A stretch of 48,995 nucleotides of DNA from Bacillota bacterium (GTDB lineage Bacteria; Bacillota_I; Bacilli_A; Izemoplasmatales; Hujiaoplasmataceae), in contig JAKPZU010000203.1 of NCBI GenBank assembly GCA_029559915.1, positions 1 to 48,995 on the forward strand, written 5' to 3'. A program made the position numbers and the translations under genes. The first letter of the stretch is position 1, and each line of letters begins with the position of its first letter. Positions 44,540-48,995 of the stretch are shown in pieces. The notes under the pieces are model-generated. The model was not told where the DNA came from. It worked only from the letters and a program-made list of their open reading frames with translations, and searched no databases.

Positions 44540-44675
44540 AATTTGTACCTTCTTTCTGTTTTTATTTAGAATTTTATCAAAAAAATTATAAATCATATTT
44601 TTTCAAAAATAAAGAATTAAATATTGAAAGAATTTACTGCTTTTCACAACCAATTGATTAATTATGGCTAAATAT

Positions 44676-44710
44676 GTGTAAAAAATAAAACCTGAGCGTT
44701 ATAGCTCAGG
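44676..44710 (-). terminator. Intrinsic terminator of the recG-nth operon
   Basis: On the minus strand CCTGAGC pairs with GCTCAGG (44704-44710 with 44691-44697) and is followed by TTTTATTTTTT. The stem encodes the last residues and stop codon of nth. Confidence 0.85.
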
Positions 44711-45334
44711 CATTTTACAGTGTTGAATAATTGGACAGTTTTTGCAATTAGGTTTCCTTGCAGTACAAAAATATCTGCCAAAAAATATTAATTTGTGGTG
44801 TAGTGATATCCAAAGATACTCCGGATATAACTTCATAAGGTTTTTTTCGATTTGGATAGGCGATGAATCAACTTTTGCGAACCCTAATCTGATCGAAACT
44901 CTGGATACATGTGTATCTACAGCTATACGAGGGATATGATGATATTCGGCCAAATAAACATTTGCGGTCTTTCTTCCTACGCCAGGGAGAGATTCTAACT
45001 CTACCTGATTATTCGGAATGAGACCAGAAAAATCCGTTAAAATTTTTCTTGCCATTAAATTCAGATTTTTAGCCTTATTACGGTACAATCCGAGATTTCT
45101 AATTTCAAATTCTAAATCGGCTATATCAGCCTCAGCAATATCTTTAAGAGTCGGAAATCTTTTAAATAGTTTGGGTGTCACTTTGTTTACTGATTGATCT
45201 GTAGTTTGTGCTGAGAGCATAACGGCAATCAAGAGTTCAAAATCCTTTTTATAATTCAATTCACAACCGGCATTAGGATATAATTTGTCAATCTCGTCAT
45301 AAATCAGTAAAGCTTTTTCTTGCTTTTTTGTCAA
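44699..45334 (-). CDS. nth: Endonuclease III
   Basis: Nth is a DNA glycosylase/lyase that removes oxidised pyrimidines. The 211-residue protein has FELLIAVMLSAQTTDQSVNKV, the helix-hairpin-helix LPGVGRKTANVYLAE with its catalytic lysine, the aspartate in IAVDTHVSRV and the 4Fe-4S ligands CTARKPNCKNCPIIQHC. The start is TTG, overlapping the dnaD TGA stop (TTGA), with AAAGGA somewhat far upstream, so coupling is likely. The dnaD-nth pair is typical of Firmicutes. Confidence 0.95.
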   Translation of the reverse strand: MTKKQEKALLIYDEIDKLYPNAGCELNYKKDFELLIAVMLSAQTTDQSVNKVTPKLFKRFPTLKDIAEADIADLEFEIRNLGLYRNKAKNLNLMARKILTDFSGLIPNNQVELESLPGVGRKTANVYLAEYHHIPRIAVDTHVSRVSIRLGFAKVDSSPIQIEKNLMKLYPEYLWISLHHKLIFFGRYFCTARKPNCKNCPIIQHCKMPEL

Positions 45335-45984
45335 GATTCGAGAAAATCCTTTAAAACTTGAGACTTCTTTTTGCCGGTTTTTTTAATCTTCACCTCTTGA
45401 TTAATTTGTCTTTTCTTTAGCAGAACGCTATCTAGATAGCTGATTGAGTAACGATTAGCTTTAATGGCAGTAAAAACTGCATCCTTAATATCATCTTTGG
45501 TGTACTTATACTCGTGAACCCATTTGATAATCATTTCTACTTCAAGCGGTTTAATTTGCTTTTGAAAATTCTTTTCCAATAGCTCTACGATTTCTTCTTC
45601 CAACGTCTCATATTTATGACTTGAAGTCATCATTTCTTCAAGAATTTTATTTTGATAAAATTCCAAAATTTTTCGATAAGTTAAATCGATGTCAAAACTT
45701 TCCTTTTGCTTACCGTTTTGGCCCTTTATTAAAATAAAATTTAGGTATTTTTTTTGCATTAAACCATCCATCAGTCCAACAGCTTGTTCTTCGGTAATCG
45801 TCAATTTTTTGGTCAGTATTTTTGGGGTGACAAAATGGATGTCTTTCATTTTAAGCATATTCAGTTCCATCAATAAAAAAGCTTCCATCTCAGTTAATCC
45901 AAGGTCTTTATAAGTCTTTTTCAGCAGTTTGTCGAAGTCTATTATATCTTCAGCAATCATCTTTTTTAGAATCATTACTTCCAT
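45331..45984 (-). CDS. dnaD: DnaD-domain replication protein
   Basis: DnaD helps load the replicative helicase during initiation and restart in low-GC Gram-positives. The 217-residue protein has an N-terminal winged-helix-like region (about 20-100, LGLTEMEAFLLMELNML and TPKILTKKLTITEEQAVGLMD) and a C-terminal DnaD domain (about 120-195). The latter contains PLEVEMIIKWVHEYKYTKDDIKDAV and the RYSISYLDSVLL motif. A basic tail ends it. The stop is TGA. Confidence 0.9.
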   Translation of the reverse strand: MEVMILKKMIAEDIIDFDKLLKKTYKDLGLTEMEAFLLMELNMLKMKDIHFVTPKILTKKLTITEEQAVGLMDGLMQKKYLNFILIKGQNGKQKESFDIDLTYRKILEFYQNKILEEMMTSSHKYETLEEEIVELLEKNFQKQIKPLEVEMIIKWVHEYKYTKDDIKDAVFTAIKANRYSISYLDSVLLKKRQINQEVKIKKTGKKKSQVLKDFLES

Positions 45985-45993
45985 ATCATTAAC

Positions 45994-46683
45994 CTACTTT
46001 TCTTTATTATTGGCCAGCTTCTTTAATGAAGTTAAAGCAGCATTTTGCTCAGCTTCTTTTTTACTTTTTCCTTTGCCTTCACCCATGATGATATTGTCAT
46101 CCATAAAGACTCTAGCTATAAACTCTTTTTCATGAGCCGGTCCAGATTCACTGATAATTTCATATCTTAGACTTCTCTTGTCAGATTGAAGAAGTTCTTG
46201 AAGCTTACTTTTATAATCATTGTCCTCCTTGTGGAGGTTCTTCATAATAGATGGAAACACCACTTTTTCAGTTACTTTATATACTTCCAATAAGCCTTTA
46301 TCTACATAAATGGCTCCCAAAAAAGCTTCAAAAGCATCAGCTAAAACAGCCGGCTTTTCTCTTCCACCCGATAATTCTTCACCCTTACCTAATAACAAAT
46401 AATCGCCAAGATTGAAGGTCTTGGCATATTGAAACAACGCTTCTTCACAAACTTCTTGCGCTCTTTTTTTGGTTAATATCCCTTCGGACTCAGGAATATG
46501 ATCGTAGAGAAATTTACCGACAATCAAATCTAATACGGCGTCACCGATAAATTCAAGTCTTTCATTGCTCAAGCAATTATTTTCATTGGCATAGGAAGAG
46601 TGAGTCATGGCTCTTGTTAAAAGTTGGAAATTTTTGAACTTTAAGTCAAACATCATTTCCAATTCTTTTATGTCTTTATTCAT
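45994..46683 (-). CDS. rnc: Ribonuclease III
   Basis: RNase III cuts double-stranded RNA in rRNA processing and mRNA turnover. The 229-residue protein has the signature NERLEFIGDAVLDLIVG with its acidic metal ligands, LADAFEAFLGAIYVDKG, and a C-terminal dsRNA-binding domain (about 155-225, DYKSKLQELLQS and GKSKKEAEQNAALTSLKKL). The ATG at 46681-46683 is preferred (AGGA 8 bases upstream) over a TTG two codons earlier. It overlaps plsX by 8 bases. Confidence 0.96.
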   Translation of the reverse strand: MNKDIKELEMMFDLKFKNFQLLTRAMTHSSYANENNCLSNERLEFIGDAVLDLIVGKFLYDHIPESEGILTKKRAQEVCEEALFQYAKTFNLGDYLLLGKGEELSGGREKPAVLADAFEAFLGAIYVDKGLLEVYKVTEKVVFPSIMKNLHKEDNDYKSKLQELLQSDKRSLRYEIISESGPAHEKEFIARVFMDDNIIMGEGKGKSKKEAEQNAALTSLKKLANNKEK

Positions 46684-47686
46684 CTTCAAAATCCTTCTGG
46701 GTATCCAAATATTCTTTTACTGTTTCAAAAACTTTTTCCCGGCAAACATTTGCAGCTTGACGTATACCATTGTAGAAACCATAGGCTTTTGAAGCACCCT
46801 GTGCTTTTATTACCGGTTTGTACAACCCAAAAATTATTGCTCCCCCTATTTCTTCGGCAGATAATTCTTTTTTGAATTCTTTTAAACTTTTGCTTGCAAA
46901 TAAAGCTCCGATTTTTCCGGATAAACTATTAGTCAGATGCTTTTTCAATAGTTGACCCATTCCTTTTGCAGCTCCTTCTACTGATTTCATTACGATATTG
47001 GCAGTAAATCCGTCGCTAATTAAAATGTCACAAGGTGGATCTAGAACGACTTTAGGTTCTACATTACCGTAAAAACTGAACAAGTCGGTTTCTTTGAAAA
47101 GTTTAAAAACTTCTTGGTCAAATTCTCTTCCCTTTCCATCTTCTGTTCCTATGTTAATTAGTCCTACTTTTGGATCTTCAATATTCAACATTTTTTGTGC
47201 ATATATTTTAGCAAAATATGCTTGTTGCAACATATGTTCTGGTTTTATACTCAAATTAGCTCCTGAATCGAGAAGAATGGTATGTCCTCCACTTACACGA
47301 GGTAGCAGCGGTGCAATGGCTGTTCTTTTAAAACCCTTCATTCTTTTTACCAGTATATGGGCTCCAGCTATCAAGGCTTGTGTAGCTCCACTCGAGACTA
47401 CAGCGTCGCTTTCATCAGTTCTCAAACTGTTCAAAGCAACAACCATTGAAGAATCCTTATGAGTTTTTATTGCTTGGATAGGGTTTTTTTCACCCATCGG
47501 AATCGCATATTTTGCATCAATGACAGTTATCCTAGTTGAATCAGTCAAGTATTGAGCGATAATGTCTTTGTCACCATATAGATTTATTTCAATGTCAGGA
47601 ATATTCTTAATAGCCATCATCGCGCCTAAAATTTGTTCTTTTGGAGCGTAATCTCCACCCATGGCATCTACACCAATTTTATACAT
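46676..47686 (-). CDS. plsX: Phosphate acyltransferase PlsX
   Basis: PlsX makes acyl-phosphate from acyl-ACP for PlsY in phospholipid synthesis. The 336-residue protein begins MYKIGVDAMGGDYAPKEQ and has VVSSGATQALIAGAHILVKR, the LLDSGANLSIKPEHM stretch and the C-terminal GGAIIFGLYKPVIKAQG. The ATG at 47684-47686 with GAGGTG upstream is chosen; an in-frame GTG lies in the ribosome binding site. In Bacillus plsX is followed by fabD, fabG and acpP before rnc; none of these is present here. Confidence 0.95.
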   Translation of the reverse strand: MYKIGVDAMGGDYAPKEQILGAMMAIKNIPDIEINLYGDKDIIAQYLTDSTRITVIDAKYAIPMGEKNPIQAIKTHKDSSMVVALNSLRTDESDAVVSSGATQALIAGAHILVKRMKGFKRTAIAPLLPRVSGGHTILLDSGANLSIKPEHMLQQAYFAKIYAQKMLNIEDPKVGLINIGTEDGKGREFDQEVFKLFKETDLFSFYGNVEPKVVLDPPCDILISDGFTANIVMKSVEGAAKGMGQLLKKHLTNSLSGKIGALFASKSLKEFKKELSAEEIGGAIIFGLYKPVIKAQGASKAYGFYNGIRQAANVCREKVFETVKEYLDTQKDFEDE

Positions 47687-47720
47687 ATTTAACACCTCTT
47701 TTTATAAAGTATATCATACC

Positions 47721-48995
47721 TTAATCTAAATTATAAGAATCAATTGTTTTTAAAATTTTGTTTACGATTTTTTTTGCTAATGTATCGTTACTTTGAATTA
47801 ATTGCTTTGCATCCTCGAAAGCTAAATCTCGGATTTCCTGATCTTTAATCAAGTTCGCATACCTGAAATTAGGCACTCCTGATTGAGCCTTGCCGAAAAC
47901 TTCACCCGGTCCTCTAAAGGCCAAATCATACTCACTTATCAAAAATCCATCATTGGTCTGTTCCAAGATTTTTAATCTATCGGTCTCTTCAATAAAATCA
48001 TCAACTACCAAATAGCAATATGCATCGAAATCGTTTCTGCCAATTCTTCCTCTCAGTTGATGAATTTGAGCAAGTCCAAAAGCATTAGCATTGAAGATAA
48101 TCATCGCTGAGGCATTTTCGATATTTACTCCTACCTCTACCACTGTCGTTGATATCAAGATATCGGTTTGGCCAGTATAAAACAGGTCTAAAACATTTGT
48201 CTTGTCCGAATCGCTCATTTTTCCATGTAAGATATCTATTTTAGAACTTTTGAATCTTTCCTTTATTAATGAAAAAGCATCCTCTAAAGCAAAATAACTG
48301 CGCCTATCACTTATTTCAATTAAAGGACAGATAACATATATTTGTCGATGTTTTTCCAACTCTTTCTCAATGATTTTAAAAGGTTTTGATAAACTCTGAA
48401 AATCTACTATCTCTGTTTTTATATGCTTACGGTTGCTAGGCTTTTGCCTAATGGTTGAAACTTCAGTATTTTCAAACAATGAAATTGCTAGGGTTCTTGG
48501 AATTGGAGTAGCTGTCATCATTAGGATATCTGGGTTAACCCCTTTTTGCCTAATCGCCTTTCTTTGTTCAACCCCAAATCGTTGTTGTTCGTCGATTACT
48601 ACAAAACCTAGGTTTTTGAATGTTATATCTCCTTGCAAAAGACTATGCGTACCAATGATGATGTCAATAAGATTGTTTTGTGTCTCAGTCAATATCCTCA
48701 TTCTCTCATAATTAGGGGTTTCACTTGTCAAAAGAGCAATCCTTACATTAAAATCTCTCAATATATTCCCAAAATTATCATAATGTTGTTTAGCCAATAC
48801 TAAAGTTGGCGCGAGGATAGCAACTTGATAACCTGATGTCACTACTGCATAAGTGCAAAGAATTGCAACAATAGTTTTTCCTGATCCAACATCACCTTGA
48901 AGTAAACGATTCATTCGATTTTTCTTTTTAAAATCAAGGAAGATTTCGTTGGTAACTGCTTTTTGATCATCTGTAAGTTCAAATGGCAATGTCGA
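47721..48995 (-). CDS. recG: ATP-dependent DNA helicase RecG, C-terminal part (runs off right edge)
   Basis: RecG remodels stalled replication forks and recombination intermediates. The 424 visible residues contain the helicase core: Walker A LLQGDVGSGKTIVA, IIGTHSLLQ, the DEQQ-form box VVIDEQQRFGVEQR, MMTATPIPRTLA, and domain 2 with LHGKMSDSDKTNVLDLF, STTVVEVGVNIENA and QLRGRIGRN. The C-terminal wedge-associated end GPGEVFGKAQSGVPNF is present. The N-terminal wedge domain and start lie beyond base 48995. The frame is open to the edge. It precedes plsX as in many Firmicutes. Confidence 0.95.
   Translation of the reverse strand, partial: STLPFELTDDQKAVTNEIFLDFKKKNRMNRLLQGDVGSGKTIVAILCTYAVVTSGYQVAILAPTLVLAKQHYDNFGNILRDFNVRIALLTSETPNYERMRILTETQNNLIDIIIGTHSLLQGDITFKNLGFVVIDEQQRFGVEQRKAIRQKGVNPDILMMTATPIPRTLAISLFENTEVSTIRQKPSNRKHIKTEIVDFQSLSKPFKIIEKELEKHRQIYVICPLIEISDRRSYFALEDAFSLIKERFKSSKIDILHGKMSDSDKTNVLDLFYTGQTDILISTTVVEVGVNIENASAMIIFNANAFGLAQIHQLRGRIGRNDFDAYCYLVVDDFIEETDRLKILEQTNDGFLISEYDLAFRGPGEVFGKAQSGVPNFRYANLIKDQEIRDLAFEDAKQLIQSNDTLAKKIVNKILKTIDSYNLD

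Overview
The window is AT-rich bacterial chromosome from a low-GC Firmicutes or Tenericutes lineage. The likeliest placement is a non-mycoplasma mollicute-like group such as Acholeplasmatales or Izemoplasmatales. That placement is inference from gene content: a type 3 ProRS, an archaeal-type AspRS, ECF-type vitamin uptake subunits, an XRE-TPR regulator, a DnaD-Nth pair and strong GAGGTGAT-type ribosome binding sites. UGA is a real stop codon here. It ends recX, glgB, glgP, dnaD, galE's upstream neighbour rluA and the B12-domain gene, and an intact prfB (RF2) is present, so the genetic code is the standard bacterial one. About 90% of the coding sequence is on the minus strand. The only plus-strand genes are at 7305, 14177, 35421-37883 and 42288.

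Layout, left to right. 1-155 is the start of a secreted protein running off the left edge, followed by about 450 bases of non-coding DNA with a four-copy 21-bp tandem repeat. 541-7153 holds ssrA (tmRNA), smpB, rnr, secG, eno, a small membrane protein and gpmI. 7305-9380 is a divergent GH13-family enzyme. 9414-14022 is a minus-strand run of GDPD-like protein, nitroreductase, phosphoglucomutase, Cys-rich membrane peptide, ung and a FolT-like transporter subunit. 14177-16150 holds a two-TM protein and a RibU plus thioredoxin-like lipoprotein operon behind an FMN riboswitch. 16156-29094 holds a cyclase-family hydrolase and a complete glycogen set: glgP, a glgD-glgA gene fusion, glgC and glgB. The last three are joined without gaps to recX, prfB and secA.

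29233-35272 holds proS, galT, galE, an RluA-type pseudouridine synthase and an archaeal-type AspRS. 35421-37883 is a divergent operon of a stand-alone cobalamin-binding-domain protein and a LolCD/MacB-like ABC exporter. 37931-42130 holds an MscS channel, a small ORF, a beta-propeller-like protein, tRNA-Gly(UCC), rsmH, rpmF and yceD. 42288-48995 holds a SalA/Mrp ATPase, an XRE-TPR regulator and the cluster nth, dnaD, rnc, plsX, recG; recG is cut by the right edge.

How it works together. The centre of the window is sugar storage and use. GalE/GalT and Pgm produce and interconvert sugar phosphates, GlgC and GlgDA make ADP-glucose and glucan, GlgB branches it and GlgP degrades it to glucose-1-phosphate. 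Eno and GpmI serve lower glycolysis. Around this are housekeeping genes for translation, rescue of stalled ribosomes, secretion, DNA repair and phospholipid synthesis. No phage, plasmid, CRISPR array or intact transposon was seen. The most unusual items are the GlgD-GlgA fusion coupled to the secA operon, the B12-domain/ABC operon with an inverted repeat over its promoter, a GDPD-fold protein that has lost its catalytic histidines, and a thioredoxin-like lipoprotein under FMN-riboswitch control.
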